From NCBI GenBank assembly GCA_944392985.1, contig CALXYL010000008.1:1-64000 (forward strand): a stretch of 64,000 nucleotides of DNA, given 5' to 3'. The translations under genes and the position numbers were made by a program. Each line of letters begins with the position of its first letter. Position 1 is the stretch's first letter. This document shows, in pieces, positions 8,392 to 17,423 of this stretch. The stretch comes from an uncultured Spirochaetaceae bacterium. Its GTDB lineage: Bacteria; Spirochaetota; Spirochaetia; Sphaerochaetales; Sphaerochaetaceae. The notes beneath the pieces were generated by a model, which searched no databases, was not told the origin of the DNA, and saw only the letters and a list, made by a program, of their open reading frames with translations.

Positions 8392-9550
8392 GAGGAGGAA
8401 ATGCCCGCTTGCGGGACGCTGCGGCGGGTGCAGCTATGCCGGTGTGCGCTATGAGGATGAGCTTCTGGACAAATACCTTGTGGAGGAGCAGTACCTTTCC
8501 CGTTTTGCACCTGTCTCCCCGATCCTTCCTTCTCCTGTGATCAATGGTTACAGATGCAAGATCCAGGCTGTCTGCGGTGAGGAGAACGGACGCTTCGTAA
8601 CAGGCATCTACCGAAGGGGAAGCCACCGGCTGATACCTGTCCGTTCATGCATGCTTGAGGATAGCAGGGCAGAGGGTATACTGCAGACGCTGCGCAGCCT
8701 TGCCACACGCTTCCATCTCAGACCATATGATGAGGATAGGGGTACAGGGCATCTGAGGCATGTGCTCATCCGCTGTTCAGGATACTATGATGAGGCCCTC
8801 GTTGTCCTCGTTGCCTCCTCCTATGATATCCCCGCTGCATCCGATCTGGCTGCTGCGCTTCACCAGAAGCATCCAGCTGTGAAATCCGTTTCCATCGTAG
8901 TGAATACGGAGAGGACATCCCTCGTGATTCCAGAAGGAGCGAAGGAGAAGGTCATTTATGGCCGTGGTTTCATCATGGACAGGCTGTGCGGTCTGGATTT
9001 CCGCATTTCCGGAGTGTCTTTCTACCAGGTGAATCCAAGGCAGGCGCAGAATCTCTATACCATCGCGATGAACATGGCGGAACTCCGTCCTTCAGATACT
9101 GTCATAGATGCATATTGCGGTACCGGGACGATAGCGCTTATCGCGGCTGCGGCAGGAGCCGGGCATGTCATCGGCATCGAATCCAATGAGGAGGCGGTGT
9201 GGGACGCGAGGGAGAACGCGAGGATAAACGGCATCGGGAATGCGGAGTTCATCGCCTCCGATGCCTCGAAGTGGATGAAGGAGGCCCAGAAGAAGGGAAC
9301 CCGTTGCTCTGTACTGTTTCTAGATCCACCACGCTCAGGCGCGACAGAGGAATTCCTTGCCTCTGCAGGGCGGATGAAACCGGAGAGGATTATCTATGTT
9401 TCCTGCAATCCTGAGACCCTTGGACGTGATCTAAGGTACATCTACCGCTTCCTGCCGTACAGGGCAGCGGCGATCCAGCCTGTGGATCTCTTCCCAGGCT
9501 CCAGCCATATCGAGACTGTCGTGATGCTGGAGCGGAAGGGAAGGCGCTGA
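8384..9550 (+). CDS. 23S rRNA (uracil-5-)-methyltransferase, RlmD/RumA type
   Basis: The 388-residue enzyme would form 5-methyluridine in rRNA using SAM. The N-terminus holds iron-sulfur cysteines (CPLAGRCGGC at about residues 7-16) and lacks the TRAM domain of longer relatives. The methyltransferase part has DAYCGTGTIAL near 241, LDPPRSGA near 315, and the catalytic cysteine in YVSCNPETLGRDL near 339. The start at 8384 overlaps the end of recJ. It converges with trkA, with no gap between the stop codons. It could also be an RlmC or TrmA relative. Confidence 0.9.
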   Translation: MPERRKCPLAGRCGGCSYAGVRYEDELLDKYLVEEQYLSRFAPVSPILPSPVINGYRCKIQAVCGEENGRFVTGIYRRGSHRLIPVRSCMLEDSRAEGILQTLRSLATRFHLRPYDEDRGTGHLRHVLIRCSGYYDEALVVLVASSYDIPAASDLAAALHQKHPAVKSVSIVVNTERTSLVIPEGAKEKVIYGRGFIMDRLCGLDFRISGVSFYQVNPRQAQNLYTIAMNMAELRPSDTVIDAYCGTGTIALIAAAAGAGHVIGIESNEEAVWDARENARINGIGNAEFIASDASKWMKEAQKKGTRCSVLFLDPPRSGATEEFLASAGRMKPERIIYVSCNPETLGRDLRYIYRFLPYRAAAIQPVDLFPGSSHIETVVMLERKGRR

Positions 9551-10222
9551 TCAGTCAGCTATCGAGCGCTGGAACCGGTCAAGGTCCTTGTTGGAGCCGG
9601 AAAGCACAAGGATCTCCTCCTCATGGAGCACCGTATCAGGACCGACGCTTCCGTTTGCCTTGCCGTCCCTGACGACAGCGATGAGGGAGATTCCATAGCG
9701 TTCCCTGATCCTGATCTCCTTTACGCTTTTCCCCTCAAGATCCTTCGGCGTCCTGATCTGGATGATGGAGAACTCCTCTGAAAGCGGGAGTATGTCCTCT
9801 GCGAGGCGTTCGCACAGCCTGATCGCAGTCCTCCTGCCGATCTCGATCTCGGGGAACACGACCTCCGCGCCGATCTTCCTGAGAATCTTCGCGTGATCAT
9901 CGCTGATGACCTTGCATATGACCTGCTTCACGCCGAGCTCAAGGCAGTTGAGGGCTGCGAGGATGGAATTCTCCACATCCTTCCCGATACCGACGATGAC
10001 TGTGTCAGCTTCCTGTATCCCTGTTTCCATAAGGGACTCCCGGGAGATATCGCTGATGACGAACACCTCGGCATCTGTCTCATAAAGCGGTTTCAGGCGC
10101 TGCTGGTCCTGATCAATGGCGATGACATACATTCCGCGCTGCAGAAGCTCCTGCGCAACTGCCAGGCCGAAGCGGCCTGTTCCGATTACTCCGAATACCT
10201 TGTTTCCTTCTTTCTTTCTCAT
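9551..10222 (-). CDS. ktrA: Potassium uptake regulatory subunit (KtrA/TrkA, single RCK domain)
   Basis: The 223-residue cytosolic protein has an N-terminal Rossmann RCK domain (GVIGTGRFGLAVAQEL) that binds nucleotide, and a C-terminal TrkA-C domain from about residue 140. One RCK copy, rather than two, points to KtrA rather than E. coli TrkA. It starts directly after the stop of the channel gene, forming a ktrB-ktrA pair. It gates the KtrB pore in response to adenine nucleotides. Confidence 0.92.
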   Translation of the reverse strand: MRKKEGNKVFGVIGTGRFGLAVAQELLQRGMYVIAIDQDQQRLKPLYETDAEVFVISDISRESLMETGIQEADTVIVGIGKDVENSILAALNCLELGVKQVICKVISDDHAKILRKIGAEVVFPEIEIGRRTAIRLCERLAEDILPLSEEFSIIQIRTPKDLEGKSVKEIRIRERYGISLIAVVRDGKANGSVGPDTVLHEEEILVLSGSNKDLDRFQRSIAD

Positions 10223-10223
10223 C

Positions 10224-11516
10224 TCAGCCTATTATGACCTTCTCCTCGATGTACCGTGCTCCTGCTGCGCTGCGTCGTGCGAACGCTGTTATGATCGTCA
10301 TGAATCCGACGCGCCCAAGGAACATCATCACTATGAGGATGATCTTTCCTCCTGTTGAGATATAAGGTGTGATTCCCATCGTCAGCCCGACGGTGGCATA
10401 TGCAGATACAGTTTCGTAAAGTATCCTGTCTGCGCTGAATTCCGGATCCGTGATGGAAAGGAGGAATGCAGCCGATGCGACAAGAAGCATTGATATGATG
10501 ATGACGAAGAATGCCTTCATCACTGATTCCTGGCTGATCTCCCTCCTGAATGCTGTCGGGTTCTTTCCGAGAAGCAGCGAGAAAGATGCCTTGACTGCCG
10601 TATAGAACGATGTCGTCTTGACGCCGCCTCCTGTTGATCCGGGGGATGCGCCGATGAACATCAGTATGATCGTGAGGGCAACGGCGGCACCTGGAAGGAC
10701 CGTCTGGTCAGTGGAGAAATAGCCAGCGGTCCTCGTGGTCACGGACTGGAAGAACGCATTCTTCCAATCGATGCCGGGAATGGCGACCCGGAAGAGTATG
10801 GTTCCGGAGATTATCAGGAAGGCGGTTGTCGTGAGGACGATCTTCGTGTGGACCGTCAGCTTCTTCCTCCTTTCCCTGATATGGTCTATCAGATCGCTGT
10901 AGAGGATGAATCCAAGGCCGCCAAGCGCAATGAGGGATGCAATCGTTATGAGCACCAGCGGATTGTCATTCCACTTCATCAGGCTGTCGGAGAAGAGATC
11001 GAAGCCAGCGTTGTTGAACGCGGAGACGGAGTGGAAGAGCGCAAGGTACGCGGCGCGCGGCAGAGGATACTCCTGTGAGAACGGGATGAACAGCACGATG
11101 GCTCCGAGAAGCTCTATAGAGGCTGTCACGATGAGCGCTGTCCCCAGCAGCTTCTTCGTTCCCATCCTGTGGTCAGCACCGAGAGAGTCACGCAGCAGGT
11201 TCCCTGTCGAGGCATCGATCCTGCCGCTTGCAAGGCGGATGATGATGACTGCAACGACTGCATAGCCGAGGCCGCCGAGCTGTATCAGCGCCATGAGCAC
11301 AGTCGAGCCGAAGAGCGAGAGCGTCTTGGATATATCCAGTGGCGTCAGGCCTGTCACACAGATTGCTGACGTGGATACGAAGAGCGCATCGATGAGTGAG
11401 ACATCGACACCATCCTGATGCGAGATAGGAAGATATAAGAGCAACGTTCCTATCGCAATGAGAAGCATGAAGCCCGCTGCAAGCTGCAGCCCGGGCCTGA
11501 GCCTTTTCCTTTGCAT
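10224..11516 (-). CDS. ktrB: Potassium uptake channel subunit KtrB/TrkH
   Basis: The 430-residue membrane protein has the fourfold pore-loop repeat of the TrkH/KtrB superfamily. Each loop carries the selectivity glycine: STSAICVTGLTPLD, SVSAFNNAGFDLFS, SVTTRTAGYFSTD and TVSAYATVGLTMG. ATG 11516 is chosen over ATG 11543, because the latter lies inside the promoter. There is no Shine-Dalgarno site, and the start codon is about 9 bases after the -10 box. Its partner ktrA follows at once. Confidence 0.92.
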   Translation of the reverse strand: MQRKRLRPGLQLAAGFMLLIAIGTLLLYLPISHQDGVDVSLIDALFVSTSAICVTGLTPLDISKTLSLFGSTVLMALIQLGGLGYAVVAVIIIRLASGRIDASTGNLLRDSLGADHRMGTKKLLGTALIVTASIELLGAIVLFIPFSQEYPLPRAAYLALFHSVSAFNNAGFDLFSDSLMKWNDNPLVLITIASLIALGGLGFILYSDLIDHIRERRKKLTVHTKIVLTTTAFLIISGTILFRVAIPGIDWKNAFFQSVTTRTAGYFSTDQTVLPGAAVALTIILMFIGASPGSTGGGVKTTSFYTAVKASFSLLLGKNPTAFRREISQESVMKAFFVIIISMLLVASAAFLLSITDPEFSADRILYETVSAYATVGLTMGITPYISTGGKIILIVMMFLGRVGFMTIITAFARRSAAGARYIEEKVIIG

Positions 11517-11525
11517 ATGCCACGG

Positions 11526-11554
11526 AGTATACCAGAATGTCATAATACAGTTAA
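11526..11554 (-). promoter_or_regulatory. ktrBA promoter
   Basis: On the minus strand TTAACT (11554-11549), a 17-base spacer and TATACT (11531-11526) form a strong promoter. Transcription should begin only about three bases before ATG 11516, so the mRNA is nearly leaderless. Confidence 0.6.
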
Positions 11555-11573
11555 GGGACAGGCATGCCAGCTG

Positions 11574-11602
11574 TTCACTTCCTTCCTGCGATGTGGGATA
11601 AT
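11574..11602 (+). promoter_or_regulatory. rhaM promoter
   Basis: TTCACT (11574-11579), 17 bases, GATAAT (11597-11602), then six bases (CATCAT) and ATG 11609. The start of transcription is predicted at the A of the start codon. Confidence 0.6.
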
Positions 11603-11608
11603 CATCAT

Positions 11609-11932
11609 ATGGCAGATGAAATCAGGGAAGCATTCCGCATGCATCTCAAGCCGGGATGCGAAGAGGAGTATGAGAGACGGCACAGGGCCATCTGGCCTGA
11701 GGTGAAGAAGATGATCTCCGATAGCGGGGTCTACGATTACTCAATCTATCTGGACAAGGAGACGGGGTATCTCTTCGCCTTCCAGAAAACAAGGGGAGGA
11801 AAGGGTTCCCAGGATCTTGGAAGCGAGGAGATCATCCAGCGCTGGTGGGACTACATGAAGGATATCATGGACACCAACGAGGACAATTCCCCTGTGTCGA
11901 TTCCGCTTCGCGAAGTATTCCATATGGATTGA
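11609..11932 (+). CDS. rhaM: L-rhamnose mutarotase
   Basis: The 107-residue protein interconverts alpha and beta anomers of L-rhamnose. It matches RhaM closely: an early AFRMHLKPG strand, YERRHRAIWPEV with the catalytic-type His, YSIYLDKETGYLFAF, RWWDYMKDIM and a C-terminal NSPVSIPLREVFHMD. The start at 11609 fits the family and needs no upstream extension. The rhamnulokinase gene follows on the same strand with its own promoter. Confidence 0.93.
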   Translation: MADEIREAFRMHLKPGCEEEYERRHRAIWPEVKKMISDSGVYDYSIYLDKETGYLFAFQKTRGGKGSQDLGSEEIIQRWWDYMKDIMDTNEDNSPVSIPLREVFHMD

Positions 11933-11939
11933 TTTTTCC

Positions 11940-11969
11940 TTGCCTTCGTCCTTTCCGCGGCTGTAAGAT
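11940..11969 (+). promoter_or_regulatory. rhaB promoter
   Basis: TTGCCT (11940-11945), an 18-base spacer, TAAGAT (11964-11969), then six bases before ATG 11976. No ribosome site is visible, so the rhaB message is predicted to be leaderless. Confidence 0.5.
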
Positions 11970-11975
11970 AACGAT

Positions 11976-13337
11976 ATGGTATATCTTGCAGTAGATTTTG
12001 GATTCTCTTCCGGAAAGATCATCAAGGGCATTGCCTCATCGGATGGCAGCCTCCGCATGGAGACTGTCCATTCATTCCCGAACAGGCTGATCACCAGGGA
12101 TGATGGGACGCTTGTGTGGGATATCGAGGCTCTTTATCAGGGAATCATCGAAGGACTGAGGAAAGCGGGGAAGGCTGATTATCTTTCCATCGATACCTGG
12201 GGAGTCGATTTCGTTCTCCTGGACGAGAATGGTGGGATGATAGGGGATGCTGTCTGCTATCGCGACAGCCGCACTGACCGCCTTGAGTCCGTGCCTGATC
12301 AGGAGAGCCTTTATAAGAGGACGGGCATACAGAAGCAGAAGTTCAATACGATCTATCAGCTTCTGTCGCTGCAGAAGGAGCATCCGGAGTATCTTGAGAA
12401 GGCGGCGTATCTGCTGTTCATTCCTGATTATCTTGCATATCGGCTGACAGGAACGATCAAGCATGAGTATACCTTCGCCTCAACGACGAATCTGCTTGAT
12501 CCATATAAGCGCACTTGGGACTATGAGCTGATCCAGAGCCTTGGACTGCCTGTCCACCTGTTCACCGAGCTCTCGGATCCTGGAACGGAGGCTGGGCATC
12601 TCCGTCCTGAGATAGCAGAAAGGATCGGCTACGATCCGATGGTGATCCTTGCTCCGTCGCATGACAGCGCATCCGCTGTGGTCGGCGTGCCCCTTGAGGA
12701 GGACAGCGTATTCATCTCATCAGGCACATGGTCAATCCTTGGTTCTGTGGAACAGGGGCCTGTGATCAGTGAGGAGGCTATGAAGGCGAATCTCTCAAAC
12801 GAGGGAGGCGTCGGGCGCACGATACGCCTTGTCAAGAACATCATGGGAACATGGATGCTCCAGGAGCTGACAAGGGAGACAGGGGCGACATTCGATGAGC
12901 TTGAGAAGGAAGCACGTGAATCACGTCCGCTTGGCATCATCGATGTCACCGATGCGCGCTTCACAAAGCCGGAATCGATGGCGGCGGAGATCGAGGCGGC
13001 AGCAGGGAAGAAGGCGGAGAGCCGGGGAGAGCTTGCGGCCACGGTCTATGTCTCGCTTGCAACTGCGTACAGGAAGGCGATCGAGGAGCTGGAAAGCGTG
13101 ACAGGACGACATTTTTCCCATATCGCGATAACAGGCGGGGGATCGAAGGACAATTACCTCAATCTGCTTACGGCAATGATCACAAGGCGGCGCGTGACCG
13201 CTGGCCCGTCCCAGGGAACGGCTGTTGGCAACCTGATAAACCAGATGATTGCCACTGGCGCGCTCTCCCCATCGGAGAAAAACGACGCAATCAGGCGTTC
13301 CGTGAGCTTGACAGGCTACAGGCGGATCGAGGATTGA
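11976..13337 (+). CDS. rhaB: Rhamnulokinase
   Basis: The 453-residue FGGY-family kinase phosphorylates L-rhamnulose to rhamnulose-1-phosphate. The N-terminal phosphate-binding DFGFSSGKIIKG, the sugar-site DTWGVDFVLLD, ISSGTWSILG in the second domain and ITGGGSKDN near the C-terminus are all present. It lies between rhaM and rhaD. No rhaA or rhaI isomerase gene is in the window, so the isomerase step must be encoded elsewhere. Confidence 0.93.
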   Translation: MVYLAVDFGFSSGKIIKGIASSDGSLRMETVHSFPNRLITRDDGTLVWDIEALYQGIIEGLRKAGKADYLSIDTWGVDFVLLDENGGMIGDAVCYRDSRTDRLESVPDQESLYKRTGIQKQKFNTIYQLLSLQKEHPEYLEKAAYLLFIPDYLAYRLTGTIKHEYTFASTTNLLDPYKRTWDYELIQSLGLPVHLFTELSDPGTEAGHLRPEIAERIGYDPMVILAPSHDSASAVVGVPLEEDSVFISSGTWSILGSVEQGPVISEEAMKANLSNEGGVGRTIRLVKNIMGTWMLQELTRETGATFDELEKEARESRPLGIIDVTDARFTKPESMAAEIEAAAGKKAESRGELAATVYVSLATAYRKAIEELESVTGRHFSHIAITGGGSKDNYLNLLTAMITRRRVTAGPSQGTAVGNLINQMIATGALSPSEKNDAIRRSVSLTGYRRIED

Positions 13338-13362
13338 ATAACATAAGGAAAGAGGTGGAATC

Positions 13363-14163
13363 ATGTTTCTTGATGACTTCATAAGGATGTGCTACGACGG
13401 CTTCAAGCAGGGCTGGCATGAAAGGAACGGCGGCAATCTCTCATACCGGATGAAGAATGAGGATGTCGAAGCGGTGAAGGACAGGCTCTCAGCAAAGGGC
13501 CGGCACTATGATATGGCATTCAGCGCACCGGAGCTGAAAGGCGCTTATTTCACGATCACGGGATCCGGCAGGTACATGCGCAATGTACCGCTTGCCCCTG
13601 AAAAGAATATTGGCATCATCAGGATCGATGATGAGGGTACCGGATATGATATCCTCTGGGGGCTGGAGGATGGAGCGAAGCCCACAAGCGAGCTTCCGAC
13701 GCATCTGATGAACCATATCGCCAGGATGAAGGCAACTGATGGCGCATGCCGTATCATCTATCATGCCCATCCTGCGAACATCACTGCGCTGACATATACC
13801 CTTGCCCCCGATGCGAAGGCATATTCGCGTGTCCTCTGGCAGAGTGAGACGGAGTGCGCTGTCGTTTTCCCGGAAGGCGTTGGTGTCGTTGACTGGATGG
13901 TTCCAGGATCGATCGATATCGGTATCGAGACTGCGAAGCTCATCAGCTCCTATCGGGCTGTCATCTGGACTTTCCATGGCATCTTCGGCAGCGGCGCCGA
14001 CTTCGATGAGACATTCGGACTTGTCCATACGATTGAGAAGGCTGCTGAGATCTATCTCAAGGCAAAGAGCGCTGGAATCGTGCGGACCATAACCGATGAT
14101 GAGTTCAGGGCCCTCGCCGATGCCTTCGGAGTTGAGCTCAATAAGGATTTCCTGGAGGACTGA
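13363..14163 (+). CDS. rhaD: Rhamnulose-1-phosphate aldolase
   Basis: The 266-residue class II aldolase splits rhamnulose-1-phosphate into dihydroxyacetone phosphate and L-lactaldehyde. The glycine-rich phosphate site is NGGNLSYR near residue 24. The zinc histidines lie in HAHPANI near 134 and TFHGIFGSG near 206. It follows rhaB by 25 bases with a GAGGTGG ribosome site. Its length and sequence fit RhaD better than FucA. Like other members it might also accept 5-deoxyribulose-1-phosphate. Confidence 0.93.
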   Translation: MFLDDFIRMCYDGFKQGWHERNGGNLSYRMKNEDVEAVKDRLSAKGRHYDMAFSAPELKGAYFTITGSGRYMRNVPLAPEKNIGIIRIDDEGTGYDILWGLEDGAKPTSELPTHLMNHIARMKATDGACRIIYHAHPANITALTYTLAPDAKAYSRVLWQSETECAVVFPEGVGVVDWMVPGSIDIGIETAKLISSYRAVIWTFHGIFGSGADFDETFGLVHTIEKAAEIYLKAKSAGIVRTITDDEFRALADAFGVELNKDFLED

Positions 14164-14264
14164 AGGATATCCAGATGATGATTGATGTCCGGGCATCTGC
14201 TTCGGACATCGTTTTCTTTCCAGCCATGTTGTATAATGATATCGAAAAGGAAGGAGGTTGCGAT

Positions 14265-14855
14265 ATGGTAATAACATTGGGACGTGAATTCGGAAGCGGT
14301 GGAAGGGAGCTTGGAAGAAGGCTCGCGGAGCAGATGCAGATCGCGTACTATGACAAGGAGATCCTCTCTGAGATCGCAAAGCGCACACAGCTGACTGAGG
14401 AATATGTGCACAATGTCGTCGAGCATCATCCCTATCCGCTTCTGCCTATCACGATCGGCCACAGCCTCTACCCTGACATGACGTTCCAGATACAGCAGTC
14501 CGTCTATGTCGAGCAGAGCAATATCATCAAGGAGATGGCAGCGGCATCGGACTGCATCATCGTCGGGCGCTGCGCTGATTACATCCTCCGGGATATAAAG
14601 CCTTTCAGGATCTTCGTATATGCGGATATGGAGAGCAGGATAAGGCGTTGCCATGACAGGGCGCCCGAGGGAGAGCATCTGAGCGACAAGGAGATGAAGC
14701 AGATGATCCAGAAGGTGGATAAGGGACGCGCAAGGTATTACGAGTTCTACACCGGGGAGAAGTGGGGAGACAAGTCCTCCTATGATCTGTGCATCAATAC
14801 ATCCAATGTCGTTATAAAGGAGCTCGTACCGCATCTTGCGGCATTCCTTTCCTAG
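14265..14855 (+). CDS. Cytidylate kinase-like family protein (first paralogue)
   Basis: The 196-residue protein belongs to the Cytidylate_kin2 group. It has a P-loop-like GREFGSGGRELGRRLAE at residues 6-22, YYDKEIL, IIVGRCADYILRD and a C-terminal SYDLCINTSN segment. True CMP kinase is encoded separately at 27884, so this protein probably has another role, unknown in the family. A GGAGG site 7 bases upstream fixes the start, and a TATAAT box lies just before it. A second paralogue is encoded 2.5 kb downstream. Confidence 0.85.
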   Translation: MVITLGREFGSGGRELGRRLAEQMQIAYYDKEILSEIAKRTQLTEEYVHNVVEHHPYPLLPITIGHSLYPDMTFQIQQSVYVEQSNIIKEMAAASDCIIVGRCADYILRDIKPFRIFVYADMESRIRRCHDRAPEGEHLSDKEMKQMIQKVDKGRARYYEFYTGEKWGDKSSYDLCINTSNVVIKELVPHLAAFLS

Positions 14856-14911
14856 CGTGTGTTGCTGATTATCCCTCCTTCGTATATAGTTTCACGGAGG
14901 AGAGAATTGAA

Positions 14912-16117
14912 ATGCACAATATAAGGAAGATTGCAGAAGATGTGATCTATGTCGGCGCAAGCGACAGGCGTCTTGCGCTTTTCGAGAATGTCTATCCAAT
15001 TGAGCGCGGTGTAAGCTACAACTCATATGTCGTGCTTGATGAGAGCACCGTCCTGCTTGATACGGCGGATCACTCTGTATCAAGGGAATTCCTGGAGAAT
15101 GTGGAGGCCGCGCTTGGCGGTCGGTCCCTGGACTGGCTCATCGTCAACCACATGGAACCAGACCACTGCTCAGTCATTGCTGAGATCGTGCTCCGCTATC
15201 CTGATGTGAAGATCGTGGGAAACCAGAAGACGATCCAGATGATCAAGCAGTTCTTCTCATTCGATGTTGATTCCCGCGCACACATCGTGAAGGATGGTGA
15301 TACCCTCACGACTGGAAAGCATACATTCGCATTCGTATTCGCGCCGATGGTCCATTGGCCGGAGGTCATGGTCACTTTCGATACCTCGAATGGCTTCCTT
15401 TTTTCCGCGGATGCCTTCGGGACATTCGGTGCGCTTGCGGGCAATATCTATGCCGATGAGCTTGATTTTGAAAAGGAATGGCTCGATGACGCAAGGCGCT
15501 ATTACATCAATATCGTCGGAAAGTATGGCGTTCAGGTGATGAATACGCTGAAGAAGGCGGCAACCCTTCCGATAAAGATGATCCTGCCTCTCCATGGCCC
15601 GATCTGGAGGGAGAACATCGGCTGGTTCATCTCCAAGTACCAGACATGGGCTTCCTACACACCGGAGGAGAAGGGGCTTCTCATCATCTATTCGACAATC
15701 TATGGGGATACAGCCAATGCCGTTGACGTACTCGCGGCAGCTGCGGCAGAGAGAGGCGTCAGGAATATCCATATGTATGATGCCTCCAAGACTGATGTCT
15801 CAGTGCTTGTCTCCGAGTGCTTCCGCTACAGCACGATTGTTTTCGCTTCACCGACGTACAATGCGGAGATATTCCCGAAGATGGAGATGCTGCTTTCAGA
15901 GCTTCGTGCCCATGCGTTCCAGAAGCGTGATGCCGCGGTGATTGAGAATGGCACATGGGCGCTTTCCGCAGGGAAGAAGATGTCAGAGATCCTTGGATCG
16001 ATGAAGGAGATCAATATCATAGCTCCGGTGCTGTCCATCAAGTCCTCTCTCAAAGAGGATCAGATGGGGGCGATCGAGGAGATGGCCGACGCGCTTTCAG
16101 AGAGCGTCAGAGGCTGA
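14912..16117 (+). CDS. Flavodiiron protein (oxygen / nitric oxide reductase)
   Basis: The 401-residue protein joins a metallo-beta-lactamase domain holding the diiron site (NHMEPDH near residue 80) to a flavodoxin domain beginning LLIIYSTIYGDTANAV near 252. It reduces O2 to water or NO to N2O in anaerobes, with electrons from rubredoxin. No rubredoxin gene is adjacent. A GGAGG site selects ATG 14912. A hairpin with a GAGA loop follows the stop. It supports an anaerobe that meets occasional oxygen. Confidence 0.93.
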   Translation: MHNIRKIAEDVIYVGASDRRLALFENVYPIERGVSYNSYVVLDESTVLLDTADHSVSREFLENVEAALGGRSLDWLIVNHMEPDHCSVIAEIVLRYPDVKIVGNQKTIQMIKQFFSFDVDSRAHIVKDGDTLTTGKHTFAFVFAPMVHWPEVMVTFDTSNGFLFSADAFGTFGALAGNIYADELDFEKEWLDDARRYYINIVGKYGVQVMNTLKKAATLPIKMILPLHGPIWRENIGWFISKYQTWASYTPEEKGLLIIYSTIYGDTANAVDVLAAAAAERGVRNIHMYDASKTDVSVLVSECFRYSTIVFASPTYNAEIFPKMEMLLSELRAHAFQKRDAAVIENGTWALSAGKKMSEILGSMKEINIIAPVLSIKSSLKEDQMGAIEEMADALSESVRG

Positions 16118-16121
16118 GCAT

Positions 16122-16143
16122 GAAGGCGGGGAGACCCGCCTTC
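16122..16143 (+). terminator. Hairpin after the flavodiiron gene
   Basis: GAAGGCGGG (16122-16130), a GAGA loop and CCCGCCTTC (16135-16143) make a perfect 9-bp stem. Only a short T run follows, so it may end or merely attenuate transcription into mntP. Confidence 0.65.
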
Positions 16144-16163
16144 TTCGCTGAAAAGGGGAGAAT

Positions 16164-16727
16164 ATGGATATCGGTTCGCTTTTCGTGCTGGCCGTCGGGC
16201 TCAGCATGGATGCTTTTGCGGTTGCTGTCTGCAAAGGGCTTGCCATTGGACGCACTTCGCTGAAGGATTCGGCCATAGTCGGGCTATGGTTCGGTTTCTT
16301 CCAGGCACTGATGCCGCTCATCGGATACTTCGTGGGACTGCAGCTTTCCTCTCTTATCCAGTCGTTCGACCACTGGGTCGCATTCGTGCTTCTTGCTGTG
16401 ATAGGCGCATCCATGATCAAAGAGGCGTTCTCCAGGAAGGAAGAGGGGGAGAGCCCGTCGCTGAGCTTCCGCGCCATGCTGCCTCTTGCCGTAGCCACCT
16501 CAATCGATGCCCTTGCATCCGGGGTGGCGCTTGCCGCGGTTGATGGGAACATCTACTGGGCCGTTCTCTTCATTGGCTGCATCACGTTCATGCTCTCCGC
16601 CATTGGCGTCAAGGCCGGCTCTGCTGCTGGAGAACGCTATAAGTCAAAGGCGGAACTGCTTGGAGGTATCATCCTGATCCTCATCGGATTGAGGATTCTT
16701 ATTGAGCACCTTGTGGAAGGTGTCTGA
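16164..16727 (+). CDS. mntP: Manganese efflux pump MntP
   Basis: The 187-residue inner-membrane protein has six helices and the two MntP repeats: GLSMDAFAVAVCKGLAIG at residues 13-30 and the matching TSIDALASGVALA in the second half. The paired aspartates are the metal-site residues. It exports Mn2+. The 46-base gap to the flavodiiron gene is too short for a yybP-ykoY manganese riboswitch. AGGGGAG precedes the start. Confidence 0.93.
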   Translation: MDIGSLFVLAVGLSMDAFAVAVCKGLAIGRTSLKDSAIVGLWFGFFQALMPLIGYFVGLQLSSLIQSFDHWVAFVLLAVIGASMIKEAFSRKEEGESPSLSFRAMLPLAVATSIDALASGVALAAVDGNIYWAVLFIGCITFMLSAIGVKAGSAAGERYKSKAELLGGIILILIGLRILIEHLVEGV

Positions 16728-16796
16728 TTTTCACTGGTTTTTTGCTTTTTCCTTCGATTCCTAGTTTATAATATAGCCAGGAGGCAAGGAATAGGA

Positions 16797-17423
16797 ATGA
16801 AAACGATTTTCACTATCGGACGTCAGTTCGGTTCCGGCGGACGCATGGTCGGGAAGAAGCTCTCCGAAAGGCTCGGTATCCCTTACTATGATAAGGAACT
16901 TCTGGCGATGGCAGCAAAGGACAGCGGATACTCTGAGGAGCTCTTCCGCGGTGCAGATGAGAAGCCGGCATCCTCGCTTCTCTATTCGCTTGTCATGGGT
17001 AGCTACCCGATGTCGTCAGGTACTCTTGGCTTCAACGAGATGCCGCTCAATGACCAGCTTTTCCTGATACAGTCGAATACGATCAGGAAGGTCGCATCAA
17101 AAGGCCCCTGCATCATCATCGGCAGATGCGGCGACTATATCCTCAGGGGAAATCCTGATCTTATCTCGGTGTTCGTCCATGCTCCGCTCGATGCAAGGGT
17201 GAAGAGGGCGGTAGAAGTCTATGGTGTGCCAAAGGACAAGGCAGAGGATGTCTGCCTGAAGAACGACAAGAGCCGTGCAAACTTCTACAACTACTATTCG
17301 GATCAGAAGTGGGGTATGTGCCGTACATACTCGCTGTCCCTGGATTCCTCCATCCTGGGAATCGATGGCTGCGTGGATGAGATTGTCCGTTTCATGGAAA
17401 TTGCGGAGAGCCACAGGGGATGA
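16797..17423 (+). CDS. Cytidylate kinase-like family protein (second paralogue)
   Basis: This 208-residue protein is a paralogue of the one at 14265, with the same GRQFGSGGRMVGKKLSE loop, GIPYYDKELL, CIIIGRCGDYILRG and a C-terminal SLSLDSSILG. TATAAT lies 20-25 bases before an AGGAGG ribosome site. It overlaps the YhcH-like gene by 4 bases, so those two are co-expressed. What these kinase-like proteins phosphorylate is not known. Confidence 0.85.
   Translation: MKTIFTIGRQFGSGGRMVGKKLSERLGIPYYDKELLAMAAKDSGYSEELFRGADEKPASSLLYSLVMGSYPMSSGTLGFNEMPLNDQLFLIQSNTIRKVASKGPCIIIGRCGDYILRGNPDLISVFVHAPLDARVKRAVEVYGVPKDKAEDVCLKNDKSRANFYNYYSDQKWGMCRTYSLSLDSSILGIDGCVDEIVRFMEIAESHRG

Noticed and set aside
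13489-14834. Long minus-strand frames opposite rhaD and the kinase-like gene
   Set aside because: Shadows of strongly conserved plus-strand genes; no ribosome sites or motifs.
16118-16163. A yybP-ykoY manganese riboswitch before mntP
   Set aside because: The gap is only 46 bases and is filled by a simple terminator-like hairpin.
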